From NCBI RefSeq assembly GCF_027923225.1, contig NZ_BSDI01000046.1, forward strand, positions 40,045-104,044: 64,000 nt of DNA, read 5' to 3'. The notes under the pieces are model-generated. The model had not been told where the DNA came from, searched no databases, and saw only the letters and a list, made by a program, of their open reading frames with translations. The translations under genes and the position numbers were made by a program. Below are positions 1 to 8,324 of the stretch, piece by piece. Origin of the DNA: Phytohabitans aurantiacus. GTDB lineage: Bacteria; Actinomycetota; Actinomycetes; Mycobacteriales; Micromonosporaceae. Each line of letters begins with the position of its first letter. Positions within the stretch are counted from its first letter, which is position 1.

Positions 1-168
1 GCCTGGAAGATCCTCCGTTCCCTGCGCGGTCGGTACGACGTCACCCCCGGGGGCCTCGGCAAGATCCGGGACGCAGTGTGCACCGCCTGGGAGCTACGCA
101 GGTTGCGCGGTGCCCCGATGCGGTGCGTCCGCCTCCTCACCGACGAGCAGCGGCGCAGGGAAGGATGA
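1..168 (+). CDS. 3' end of an unidentified gene (partial)
   Basis: Reading frame 1 is open from the window edge to a TGA at 166-168, giving 55 C-terminal residues that begin AWKILRSLRG and end DEQRRREG. The tail is basic and helical-looking. The stop overlaps the next gene's ATG (ATGATG at 165-170), so the two genes are probably translationally coupled and act together. No motif identifies the family. The tail of an ATPase that partners the zinc-ribbon protein downstream is a guess from context only. Confidence 0.55.
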   Translation, partial: AWKILRSLRGRYDVTPGGLGKIRDAVCTAWELRRLRGAPMRCVRLLTDEQRRREG

Positions 169-2090
169 TGGCCGATCGGCCCGGCGCACCGGACCCGCTT
201 GTCGTCGGCACCGTCATCGACGTCGCACGAGCGCTGGCCACGAACACGACCCTCGGCGCGTGGCTGGCCGACACCATGTTCGTGCCCGACGCGTCGCACC
301 ACGCGGAGCTCAGCCCATTCGAGCGTGCCGGGCTCGACGTGCTCGACGTGCTTGCCGACGTCTGCCTCCGGCCGCACGACCGACTCGACCGGGTGGACGA
401 GCTGGTGCGGGCGGACCTAGCGCGCCGCGTGCCGCCCGCCGGCCTCGCTCGCCTGGCCGGCCACACTGAGGACTGGGCGGGCGTGGAACACGGGCGCATC
501 ATGCCGCTACGCGTGCTGTCGCAACGGTTCGCCGAAGACGTTGATTTCTACGAGAACCAGGTGGCCGCGCAGCTCGTGGACCGGCTCGGCGAGCACCTGA
601 CCAGGCGCATCCGGGAGCTGACAACGCTCGCCGATGGGCTGACCGACCTCGACGAGTACAACCGGGCGCTGGAACACGCGCGGTCGTGGCGCCGGCTCGA
701 CCGGGTCGCCCGCCTCGTCGCCAAAGCGGTCTCCGACACCACCGCGTCGGCGCTGGCGGTTGCCGAGACCCTCGAGGTGTTCCGCCGAGCCCGGGCACGG
801 CTCGCGGCGCTGCACGGATCGCCGGTGCTGCGGCGGGCCAACCGCCAGGTGCCCGTGCCGATCCGGCTCATGCGCACCAACCTGTTCGTGGACGACGGGC
901 GGTACCGGCAGGTCGGCGCACTCTGGGAGCTGTGGGCGGTCCACGCAACCGCCGTCATGGCAGGCGTGAGATCGGCGGAACGTGCGTTCCCCGAGGCATA
1001 CGCGCACTACGTCGCCGCGCTCTCCCTGCGCGCGTTGGCGATCCTCGGATACCGGCCGGCCGACCCGGCCGATGCACTGCCGGTGGCCGGCTCCACCGTG
1101 CTCCTGCGCGGCCCGGCCGGTAGTGTCACGTGGTCGATGGCACAGGACGGCACCCTGCGCATCGCCGCCGACGGACGACACCTGGCCCGGCTGGCGCCGA
1201 TCAGCCACGACCTCGGCCAGCCCGACGCCGAACAGGCTCGGTCCGCCGCGCTCAGCATGCATGCCGACCCCACGATCGTGGTGTATCCGGGGCTCCGTGC
1301 CGCCCAGGCGGCATTGCCGGCCGCTACTCAGCGCCTCGTGCACCCGGCCGGCTTCGGTGCGCTGCCTTGCCTGGTTCCTGTGACACCGTTGGAGATCGAG
1401 GGAGAGGAACGGCTCGGCCGGGCGCTGCGGTGGGTCCTTCAAGGCCGCCGATTCGTCGACGAATATCCACCGACCGCGGAGCTGTTCGCGAGCGTGCCAA
1501 GCAGCAGCGATAGCTGGTGGCACCCGGCAGGGCTGACGCGCGTCGCGGTGACCCGCCGGCCGTCGATCGACGAGGTGGAAACGCTGGTCGGTGCGGCGAC
1601 CGGACGTGAGCGGGAGCCGCGGAGGTCCACGGCGTCGTCGCTGCCACGGGCCATGGCCGCAGTCGAGGCAGCGGTACGGTCGTTCGACCTGTTCGAGACG
1701 TGCCCCACCTGTCACAGCACCACGACCAAGTTCGAGCCTCGGGACCGGAACACATTCCAATGCCACTGTGAAGTCTGCTCGACAGGGTGGGGGACCCGGA
1801 TCTGCGGATCGTGCGGCAAGGTCTATCCCGTTTTGTGGCTACACAACGTCCTACCCGACGGGACCGGCGGCGATCGTCTCGACGTGACGGCGGGTGCGGA
1901 CCTGCTGGCCGTGCCTTGCGTTGACGGCCGCCTTGCGCCGGGTAACCGATTCCGGTGTACCTGGTGTCACGCCTGCGCTGGCCGTCCAGGATGTGGTTGT
2001 CCGGTTGCCCCTGCGTCACAGCTCGAACAAAGGCAGCCAGAAGCAACACCGACTGCGGCTCGTCCAGCTCCCGACCGATCGCTCCCGTAG
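165..2090 (+). CDS. Large protein with C-terminal zinc-binding Cys clusters; possibly DUF2357/McrC-like
   Basis: The protein is 641 residues from ATG 165 (ATG 168 is also possible), with a GGGAAGG ribosome site just upstream, which is why the longer upstream extension is rejected. The first 520 residues are mostly helical, with a segment FAEDVDFYENQ near residue 125 and NLFVDDGRYRQVGALWELW near 245. These loosely recall DUF2357/McrC-type proteins from restriction-like systems. The C-terminus carries clusters CPTC, CHCEVC, CGSCGK and CTWCHAC, typical of zinc ribbons. It overlaps the previous gene by four bases. Function is unknown; the defence link is an inference from weak resemblance and coupling to a second gene, and I would not rely on it without a profile search. 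Confidence 0.6.
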   Translation: MMADRPGAPDPLVVGTVIDVARALATNTTLGAWLADTMFVPDASHHAELSPFERAGLDVLDVLADVCLRPHDRLDRVDELVRADLARRVPPAGLARLAGHTEDWAGVEHGRIMPLRVLSQRFAEDVDFYENQVAAQLVDRLGEHLTRRIRELTTLADGLTDLDEYNRALEHARSWRRLDRVARLVAKAVSDTTASALAVAETLEVFRRARARLAALHGSPVLRRANRQVPVPIRLMRTNLFVDDGRYRQVGALWELWAVHATAVMAGVRSAERAFPEAYAHYVAALSLRALAILGYRPADPADALPVAGSTVLLRGPAGSVTWSMAQDGTLRIAADGRHLARLAPISHDLGQPDAEQARSAALSMHADPTIVVYPGLRAAQAALPAATQRLVHPAGFGALPCLVPVTPLEIEGEERLGRALRWVLQGRRFVDEYPPTAELFASVPSSSDSWWHPAGLTRVAVTRRPSIDEVETLVGAATGREREPRRSTASSLPRAMAAVEAAVRSFDLFETCPTCHSTTTKFEPRDRNTFQCHCEVCSTGWGTRICGSCGKVYPVLWLHNVLPDGTGGDRLDVTAGADLLAVPCVDGRLAPGNRFRCTWCHACAGRPGCGCPVAPASQLEQRQPEATPTAARPAPDRSLP

Positions 2091-2220
2091 CTCTCAGCGA
2101 CTGGCAGAACAGGAACTGCCAGTCGCGAGGGGCCCACTGGTTGCCCAACACCCGCGCGGACAACATCTTGGGCAGCCATCCCCCGGGAGCCGGGTGTCCG
2201 ATCGGGTGATGTCGGACATC
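1955..2220 (-). pseudogene. Possible decayed coding fragment
   Basis: On the minus strand a protein-like stretch reads GGWLPKMLSARVLGNQWAP, RDWQFLFCQSLRATG and DEPQSVLLLAAFVRAVTQ, with aromatic and hydrophobic spacing unlike a random antisense frame. It has no convincing start, runs into the 3' end of the zinc-ribbon gene and fades into arginine-rich sequence. It could be a remnant of a displaced gene. I do not recognise the family. Confidence 0.2.
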
Positions 2221-2727
2221 ATGCGAGCGTTACCGTCGTTCCGCGTCCAGACCACTACGCGCGGTGCAGGGAAGGAGCATGCCCGGCCGTGAATCGATAC
2301 GCGCTCACGATCGCCATCAGCCGTCTCAGCCGATGCGGATCGTCGGCGTATACGGGGGCGGGGACTGGCGTCCGGCCTTGACCGCACCGGCCGGCCACGC
2401 GCCGCGCGGGCACCCTGTGGGCAGCTGGCGGCCCGCGGATAGCTGCGGCCTACGTGCGGGCGCGCCGCGCGGGCAGCACCTATCGCCTACGGGCCGTCGT
2501 GCTTGAGCGGCTCGCGACCGGTACCCGCGGTCGCCCACACCGCGCCACCGGCAACTCACGGCCCGGTAACCCTCGGTCCAACATCGCCCGCATCCTCAGT
2601 GCAAAGGACGTAGCGATGCGGCGCAATCACGTCGGTACGGCCGGCGACGGCCGCCATCACCAGCCAGTACGCCGCCTCCGGTGTACGGGCGCCAGTAGCA
2701 GGCGCCTCGCCGACACGCCATATGTTG
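2091..2727. other. Gene-poor stretch
   Basis: Apart from the possible decayed fragment at its left end, no reading frame here has a ribosome site and sensible composition. The frames are short and arginine/proline-rich. The sequence is slightly less GC-rich than its neighbours near 2570-2640. Nothing else is recognised. Confidence 0.5.
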
Positions 2728-3954
2728 TCAGTCGACCGTCAGCCCCTGGAAAGTGATGGTCGTCTTGGGTAACCCGCCGCCGCCCGCGATGGAGTTGTCG
2801 TGACCGCCGGCGGCAACCTGATCGACGACCTCCATGCCGGCCGTCACCGTGCCGAACGGGGTGTATAGCGGATTGAGCTGCCCGTCCTTGAAGACGATGA
2901 AGAACTGGCTGCCGTTCGTACCCGGCCCGGCGTTCGCCATCGCCACGATGCCGCGGGTGTACTGGGCACCGGCCAGGTTCTCGTCGGCGAACTGATAGTC
3001 CGGGCGTCCGGTCCCGTCGCCGACTGGGTCGCCGCACTGGAGGATCGAGAGCCCTTCGGTGACCAACCGGTGGCAGCGCGTGCCGTCGAAGAAGTGCTTT
3101 GCCGCCAGGTGCTGGAAACTTGCCACGGTGCACGGGGTCGCCGCGCGGTCCATTGCGATGGTGATTGCACCGAGGTTTGTCGTGATACGCATCGTGGCGA
3201 TACCGGTGCGCGGCGCGTTCGCGAAGTCGGGCATGCCGACGGCCTTGATCTCAGACCCTCCCGCCAATGGCTGAGCGCCGCATGCTCCACCGGCCCCGCC
3301 CGTGGTCGGGCTCGGCTCCGCTGGGGCGGCGGTATCCAGGTCGCCGCCGGAATCGGAGTCGGAGTCGCCGTTCGTCACGTAGTACGCGACGCCCGCGGTG
3401 ACGCAGCCCGCACACAGCAGCACCGCGACCACCGCCCCGATGACCAGGCCTATGACCAGGCCGCGGTTGCTCTTGGCCGGTGGTGGACCCTGCGGCGCCA
3501 TCCCAGGCGGCATCCCCGGAGGCATCCCTGGCGCCGGTCCCTGGTGTGGCATCCCGGGTGGCGGTCCCTGAGGCGGCATTCCGGGCGGCGCTGGCCACTG
3601 CGACGAGTAGGCCGGCTGCTGCGGACCCGGCGGGTACGGCGGATAGGACTGGTCCGGCTGGCCGAATTGGTACGAGTCGTCCGGCCGCGACTGATCCGGC
3701 GAGCCGGGCTGGGACGACTGGTCCGTCCACGGCTGGCCGGGCTGGTAGGACGGGTCCGGCTGCGATTGGTAGGAAAGGTCCGATTGCGGCTGGTCCGGCT
3801 GGCCGGCCGGGGGTGCCTGATCCGGCTGCGGCTGGTCCGGCTGGCCGGCTCGGGGCGACTGGTCCGGCTGCGGGCGGCCTTCCGGATCAGGCTGGGGCTC
3901 CGGCTGGCCGGGCTGGGGCGGCGGCGTGTAGGTCACCCGAGCGAGGGTACCCAC
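2728..3954 (-). CDS. Membrane-anchored cyclophilin-type peptidyl-prolyl cis-trans isomerase
   Basis: The product speeds cis-trans isomerisation of peptide bonds before proline, probably outside the membrane. Its 408 residues fall into three parts. The first is about 160 residues of Pro/Gln/Gly-rich repeats (many QPDQ and GMPPQGPPP units). Next is one membrane segment, VIGLVIGAVVAVLLCAGC, near residue 170. The last is a C-terminal cyclophilin domain with FFDGTRCHRL, GDPVGDGTG, GTNGSQFFI and PLYTPFGTV, the usual active-site blocks; the classical FHR is CHR here. The start is GTG 3954; GTG 3936 is an alternative. It is transcribed alone, after a palindromic repeat lying between it and larE. A role in folding exported proteins is inferred from topology. 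Confidence 0.9.
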   Translation of the reverse strand: MGTLARVTYTPPPQPGQPEPQPDPEGRPQPDQSPRAGQPDQPQPDQAPPAGQPDQPQSDLSYQSQPDPSYQPGQPWTDQSSQPGSPDQSRPDDSYQFGQPDQSYPPYPPGPQQPAYSSQWPAPPGMPPQGPPPGMPHQGPAPGMPPGMPPGMAPQGPPPAKSNRGLVIGLVIGAVVAVLLCAGCVTAGVAYYVTNGDSDSDSGGDLDTAAPAEPSPTTGGAGGACGAQPLAGGSEIKAVGMPDFANAPRTGIATMRITTNLGAITIAMDRAATPCTVASFQHLAAKHFFDGTRCHRLVTEGLSILQCGDPVGDGTGRPDYQFADENLAGAQYTRGIVAMANAGPGTNGSQFFIVFKDGQLNPLYTPFGTVTAGMEVVDQVAAGGHDNSIAGGGGLPKTTITFQGLTVD

Positions 3955-3992
3955 CCGGACATAGATGCCCCGCTACCGCGGCGGCAGCCCGC

Positions 3993-4067
3993 GATCAAGG
4001 AGATCCGCATGGATCAAGGGCAAACACACGCGGAAAGAGATCGAACCACGTGCATTCGCCCTTGATC
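3993..4067 (+). repeat. Palindromic intergenic repeat, copy 1
   Basis: A full copy of the family: an outer GATCAAGG at 3993, then a hairpin with arms at 4012-4033 and 4046-4067 (GATCAAGGGCAAACACACG pairing with CGTGCATTCGCCCTTGATC, G-T tolerant) around an AAAGAGATCGAA loop. It lies between larE and the cyclophilin gene. Its outer GATC boxes match the other copies. Confidence 0.85.
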
Positions 4068-4150
4068 GGCGTGAGACAGAGCCGGCCAGCGCGGCGGCCG
4101 GCGGGAGAGGGCCGGCCGCGACGCCGCACGGCGCGGAGCCGGCCGGCGCG

Positions 4151-4188
4151 GCAGCGCGGCGCGAAGCCGGCAGCGCGGCGCGAAGCCG
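4151..4188. repeat. 19-bp tandem duplication
   Basis: Two exact copies of GCAGCGCGGCGCGAAGCCG sit side by side in the GC-rich spacer between palindromic repeat copy 1 and the larE stop codon. The flanking sequence contains further partial units. It appears non-coding. Confidence 0.8.
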
Positions 4189-4215
4189 GCAGCCCCGAGC
4201 CGGCAGCAAGGTGCG

Positions 4216-5046
4216 CTACGCGTTGCGCCAGGAGTCGGGGTTTTCGAGGAGGGCGTTCATAGAGCCTGAGCGAAATGCCTCGACCGTCACGTCGACCGCA
4301 CCGAACCCCGCCGACCGGATTGCCTCGCGCAATGACGCGTCGCTCCGCGCGGGTACCACCGCGTGGTCGTCCACTTCGAGCCGCACCGACTCCCCAAGAT
4401 CTCGCACGCGGACGTTGTGCACGTGGTGGGCGGCGAGCAGCCGCCGCGCGGCGGCCTCGGCCCGCTCGACCCGGGCCAGGCGCTGCGGCGTGATCGTCAC
4501 GCCGTACGCGATGCGGCTGGACAGGCACGCGGCGGCCGGCTTCTCGGCGGTCGACAGGTCCCAGCCGCGCGCGATGGCCCGCACCGCCTCCTTGTCGAGG
4601 CCCAGGTCGGCGAGGGGTGTGCGGGCGCCGCGCTCGGCGGCGGCCCGGATGCCGGGCCGGAAGCCGGCGGCGACGTCGGACGCGTTGGTGCCGGTGGTGA
4701 TCGCGGTGTAGCCGTGCTCGGCGGCGACGCCCCGCGCGGTGTCGAGCAGGGTGCTCTTGCAGAAGTAGCAGCGCGTGGGACCGTTGTCTCGGTAGCCGGC
4801 GACGTCGAGTTCGCGGGTCTCTACTAAATGGTGCTTAACGCCCAAATCAGCACAAAACTCCGACGTCAGCGATTGCTCCGAGGCAGGCAGCGACGGCGAC
4901 ACCGCCGTGACCGCCGCCACGTCCGCCGCACCCAGCGCGCGCACCGCCGCCGCCAGCACCACGCTGGAGTCGACGCCGCCGGAGAATGCCACCAGGGTGC
5001 GGCCGTATCCTGCGAGTTCGTGAACGAGGCGGTCGGGGGGCAGCAT
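4216..5046 (-). CDS. larE: LarE, ATP-dependent sacrificial sulfur transferase
   Basis: LarE adenylates P2CMN (pyridinium-3,5-biscarboxylic acid mononucleotide) and inserts sulfur into it during synthesis of the nickel-pincer nucleotide cofactor, in the cytoplasm. The 276-residue product has the PP-loop LVAFSGGVDSSVV at residues 17-29, then GPTRCYFCKS, whose Cys is near the sulfur-donating position of LarE proteins, and a C-terminal AAACLSSRIAYG block. The open frame continues upstream to 5598, but that region is antisense to larB; ATG 5046 gives the normal family length. Its start shares two bases with the divergent larB start (CATG at 5044-5047), so both must be driven by promoters inside each other's coding region or by very short leaders. 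Confidence 0.92.
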   Translation of the reverse strand: MLPPDRLVHELAGYGRTLVAFSGGVDSSVVLAAAVRALGAADVAAVTAVSPSLPASEQSLTSEFCADLGVKHHLVETRELDVAGYRDNGPTRCYFCKSTLLDTARGVAAEHGYTAITTGTNASDVAAGFRPGIRAAAERGARTPLADLGLDKEAVRAIARGWDLSTAEKPAAACLSSRIAYGVTITPQRLARVERAEAAARRLLAAHHVHNVRVRDLGESVRLEVDDHAVVPARSDASLREAIRSAGFGAVDVTVEAFRSGSMNALLENPDSWRNA

Positions 5047-5740
5047 GACTGAACGGTACCCAAACGGCGGCGCGCCGGAGATCGCGGATCTCGGGTTCGC
5101 CAGGCTCGACCTCCAGCGGGCGGCCCGCACGGGCGACCCCGAGGTGGTCTTTGGCACCGGGAAGACACCGGAGCAAATTGTCGCGGCGCTCCGCGCATTG
5201 CACCACGCGCACCCCGACAATGCTGTGCTCGCGACCCGACTTTCCGACGAGGCAATCGCCCACTGCCGCACCGAGCTACCCGACGCCGATGTCGACGAGG
5301 TCGCCCGTGTCGCGATACTCGGCGAGCCCGGGACGCCCCGCGGACGGGTCGCGGTGGTCGGTGCCGGCACCGCCGACCTGCCCGTCATCCGCGAGTGCGC
5401 GGCGACCGTGCGAGTGTTCGGCTCGGAGCCCGATGTCATCGTCGACGTGGGCGTCGCCGGCCTGCACCGGTTGCTCGCCCAGCGCGACCGCATCGACACC
5501 GCCAACGTCGTCGTCGCGGTCGCGGGCATGGAGGCCGCCCTGCCGTCTGTCCTGGGTGGACTGGTCGGCGCACCGCTCATCGCGGTGCCCACCAGCATCG
5601 GCTACGGCTGGCACATGGAGGGTCTGACCGCGTGGCTCGCCACGATCAACAGCTGCGCACCCGGCGTCGTGACGGTCAATGTGGACAACGGTTTCGGCGC
5701 GGGCGTCGCGGCCGCACGCATCGCGCGAGCCACCGCATGA
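5045..5740 (+). CDS. larB: LarB, nickel-pincer cofactor biosynthesis carboxylase/hydrolase
   Basis: LarB carboxylates and hydrolyses nicotinic acid adenine dinucleotide to give P2CMN, the first step to the nickel-pincer nucleotide. It is a 231-residue protein related to AIR carboxylase (PurE). The C-terminal half shows VAVVGAGTADLPVIREC, ADLPVIRE and GLVGAPLIAVPTSIGYG, the usual nucleotide-binding blocks. The start ATG 5045 has a GGGGGG ribosome site at 5035-5040 inside larE. Its TGA overlaps the larC ATG (ATGA at 5737-5740), so larB and larC are cotranslated. Confidence 0.92.
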   Translation: MTERYPNGGAPEIADLGFARLDLQRAARTGDPEVVFGTGKTPEQIVAALRALHHAHPDNAVLATRLSDEAIAHCRTELPDADVDEVARVAILGEPGTPRGRVAVVGAGTADLPVIRECAATVRVFGSEPDVIVDVGVAGLHRLLAQRDRIDTANVVVAVAGMEAALPSVLGGLVGAPLIAVPTSIGYGWHMEGLTAWLATINSCAPGVVTVNVDNGFGAGVAAARIARATA

Positions 5741-6924
5741 GTGGCGCGCTCTGGGTCGACGCGAGCAACGGCGCCGCTGGCGACATGCTGCTCGCCGCGC
5801 TGCTCGACGCGGGCGCGTCGCTCGACTCGGTGCGCGCGGGGCTCGCGCGTCTCGACCTGGGTCTCTCGCTGGACGTGGCCGAGGTCCGCCGGCACGGCTT
5901 CCGCGCCACGCATGTCACGGTCAGGGCACCCCACAGCCACGAGCATCGCGGCCTCCGCGACATCCTCACGCTGATCTCGCCCTTGCCAGATCTGGTACGC
6001 GGACACGCGTCGACCACGTTCCAATGGTTGGCCGAGGCGGAGGCGCGCGTCCACGGCACCACAGTGGACGAAGTTCACTTCCACGAGGTCGGCGCGCTGG
6101 ACGCGATCGCCGACGTGGTGGGCTGCGCGCTGGCGCTCGACGACCTCGGCCTGCTGGACGCCCCCGTGCGGATGGTCTCACCGGTCGCGGTCGGCTCGGG
6201 TACGGTGCGAGCAGCCCACGGCCGACTGCCGGTGCCCGCCCCCGCGGTCGCCGAGCTACTGGCTCACGCCAAGGCTCCGCTGGCCGCACACTCGGCCACA
6301 ATGGAGCTGTGCACGCCGACCGGGGCAGCTCTTCTGGCGGCGCTCGCGACCGGTTGGGGTCCGCCGCCCGCGATGACGCCCCGGGCCGTGGGTGTGGGTG
6401 CTGGCACCGCCGACCCGCCCGGTCACGCCAATGTCGTGCGCGTACTGGTCGGCACGGCGGCCGCCACAGCAGACTGGTCCACATCGGAGCTGTACCAGAT
6501 CGAGGCCACAGTGGACGATCTCGACCCTCGCCTGTGGCCGGACATCCTCGACGAGCTGCGCGCCGTGGGCGCCGCGGACGCCTGGTGCGTGCCGGCCCTG
6601 ATGCGCAAGGGCCGCCCCGGTCAGGTGCTGACCGTGCTCGTCGACGCGGACCGGCTGGACCTGGCGTGCGGAGTTGTCTTCACGCAGACCACCACGCTGG
6701 GCCTGCGCGTGCAAACGGTGTCGCGGCGCGCGTTGCGCCGCGACACCGTCGAGGTGACCGTCGCCGGGGCGGCGGTGCGGGTCAAGCGTGGCCACCTCGG
6801 CGACCGGGTGGTGACCGCCCAGCCGGAGTACGACGACGCGCTCGCCGCCGCCCTCTCGACCGGGCTACCGATCGCCGAGGTGCTCGATCAGGCCCGCGCT
6901 CTCAGTAGCCGTACCGGCTCTTGA
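5737..6924 (+). CDS. larC: LarC, nickel insertion protein for the pincer cofactor
   Basis: LarC is a CTP-dependent cyclometallase that puts nickel into the pincer nucleotide. The 395-residue product is a full-length single-frame form, unlike the frameshifted larC1/larC2 of Lactobacillus. It begins LWVDASNGAAGDMLLAALL, has VDEVHFHEVGALDAIADVVG near residue 110 (a His-rich, metal-binding-looking block), MELCTPTGAALLAAL near 190, and a C-terminal domain with ATVDDLDPRLW. It overlaps larB by four bases and overlaps the convergent metalloprotease gene by 23 bases at its 3' end. No larA (lactate racemase) or other obvious cofactor user lies in this window. Confidence 0.92.
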   Translation: MSGALWVDASNGAAGDMLLAALLDAGASLDSVRAGLARLDLGLSLDVAEVRRHGFRATHVTVRAPHSHEHRGLRDILTLISPLPDLVRGHASTTFQWLAEAEARVHGTTVDEVHFHEVGALDAIADVVGCALALDDLGLLDAPVRMVSPVAVGSGTVRAAHGRLPVPAPAVAELLAHAKAPLAAHSATMELCTPTGAALLAALATGWGPPPAMTPRAVGVGAGTADPPGHANVVRVLVGTAAATADWSTSELYQIEATVDDLDPRLWPDILDELRAVGAADAWCVPALMRKGRPGQVLTVLVDADRLDLACGVVFTQTTTLGLRVQTVSRRALRRDTVEVTVAGAAVRVKRGHLGDRVVTAQPEYDDALAAALSTGLPIAEVLDQARALSSRTGS

Positions 6925-8161
6925 GGTGCCGCCACCAGTCCCGGAACATCCACATGTCGAACGTCGTGATCTGGCTCGCGCTGCCCGCCTTCATGATGAA
7001 CCCCTGGCCAGGTGTGGGGTCCCAGTCGTAGAAGTCGTCCAAGCCATATGTGTGCCCGAGTTCGTGCAGGAAGATGTGGATGTTTTCGGAGTTGAGGGCG
7101 CCCATGAAGTACTCGCGTCCCATCCGTTGGCCCCAGTCGCCGCCGGCGCCGCCGCCGAAGCCGTCGGTCAGCCACAGCGAGTGGTCGTAGTGGCGTGCCG
7201 CGCCACCCGGGCAGTTCGGGTATGTGCCGCCCTGGTTGAAGAATCGACCACACGGCGCCGAGCACTGCGGGGCGTTCTCCCGGATGTCGTTGACGTAGAT
7301 GTCGACGGAGTTGTCCGTCCACTGTAGCTGCGCGCGATCCCGCACGGCCCAGCCGACGACCTTCACCGGCACGCTGGTGTACGGGAAGCCGTTGTGGCCG
7401 ACCATCACGTCCATCCACTTCTTGTACTGCCGGGCGAGCGCGGCGTGGATCTGGTCGCGCTGTGCGGCGGTCACGGAAGCGGAGGAGTCCCAACGGACGC
7501 AGTAGTTGATGTAACCGCGGTTGGCGAACAGCTGGTCCCAGCCGTAGTTGCGGAACCCGTACAGGTTGCCGTTGTTGTAGGTCTGCTCCTGGTGTGTCCA
7601 CACCGCGTTCAGCGGCGCGACCAGGTTGCTCGGCGGGTTCCAACCGCTGGTAGACGGCGGCGGGCTGGTCGGTGGCGGCGTCGTCGGCGCGGGTGTGGTG
7701 GGCGCCGGGGTGGTGGGGCCGGGGCCGCCGGTCGTCGGCGTGATCGCGCCGGTGCACGTCGTGCCGTTGAGCGCGAACGTGGTCGGCGCCGTGTTGGTGG
7801 TGCTGAACTGACCGTTGAAGCCGAACGACACGGTGCCGTTCGTGGCGATCGACCCGTTATAGCTCGCGTTGTTGGCCGTGACCTGGCTGCCGCTCTGCGT
7901 GACGGTCGAGTTCCACGCCTGGGTGATGGTCTGCCCTGACGGCCACGACCACGTCAGCCGCCATGATGTCAGCGGGTCACCGAGATTGTTGATGGCGACG
8001 TTGCCGGTGAAACCGCCACTCCACTGCGACGGCACCGAGTACGTCACCCGGCACCCGGCCGCTGCCGCCTGCGCCACGACCGTGGTGGCCAAACCCGCGG
8101 TCACCGCTACGGCGGTAACGCCGGCGGCCACGAGGGCGGCGCGCCTTTTGGCTCTCATCAT
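6902..8161 (-). CDS. Secreted zinc metalloprotease with N-terminal CBM2
   Basis: The exported 419-residue protein starts MMRAKRRAALVAAG with a signal peptide ending near AQAAAA and a GAGGAG ribosome site before ATG 8161. Residues about 35-140 form a carbohydrate-binding module family 2 domain (CRVTYSVPSQWSGGFTGNV, SWRLTWSWPSGQTITQAWN). A Thr/Pro linker follows, then a catalytic region with HELGHTYGLDDFYDW at 366-380; HExxH plus a downstream acidic residue marks a zinc peptidase. CBM2 targets cellulose or chitin, so the enzyme is probably tethered to plant or fungal polysaccharide. The peptidase family is not certain. It is divergent from the CBM2 sugar dehydrogenase, with a CebR-like operator between them. 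Confidence 0.85.
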   Translation of the reverse strand: MMRAKRRAALVAAGVTAVAVTAGLATTVVAQAAAAGCRVTYSVPSQWSGGFTGNVAINNLGDPLTSWRLTWSWPSGQTITQAWNSTVTQSGSQVTANNASYNGSIATNGTVSFGFNGQFSTTNTAPTTFALNGTTCTGAITPTTGGPGPTTPAPTTPAPTTPPPTSPPPSTSGWNPPSNLVAPLNAVWTHQEQTYNNGNLYGFRNYGWDQLFANRGYINYCVRWDSSASVTAAQRDQIHAALARQYKKWMDVMVGHNGFPYTSVPVKVVGWAVRDRAQLQWTDNSVDIYVNDIRENAPQCSAPCGRFFNQGGTYPNCPGGAARHYDHSLWLTDGFGGGAGGDWGQRMGREYFMGALNSENIHIFLHELGHTYGLDDFYDWDPTPGQGFIMKAGSASQITTFDMWMFRDWWRHLKSRYGY

Positions 8162-8270
8162 GCTCCTCACGTTGTGTGCGCGACCCCGCCCGGTGACCGC
8201 TTGATCGATGGTTGTGACTTTATAGTTAATCAATGTCCAGCCGGTTGCAACACCCGCCGGTCCGGAAGGA

Positions 8271-8284
8271 TGGTAGCGCTCCCA
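8271..8284. promoter_or_regulatory. CebR-like operator
   Basis: TGGTAGCGCTCCCA differs by one base from TGGGAGCGCTCCCA, the known binding site of the cellobiose-responsive LacI-family repressor CebR in Streptomyces. It lies between the two divergent CBM2 genes, 41 bases before the sugar dehydrogenase ATG and 110 bases before the metalloprotease ATG, placed to control both. Induction by cello-oligosaccharides is an inference. Confidence 0.65.
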
Positions 8285-8324
8285 CGATCAAGAAGTTAAC
8301 ATCCCGTCAACGATGGGAGCGAAT

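Noticed and set aside
507..1766. Long antisense frame opposite the zinc-ribbon gene
   Set aside because: Arg/Gly-rich composition, no ribosome site, and a better-supported gene on the other strand; typical of high-GC shadow frames.
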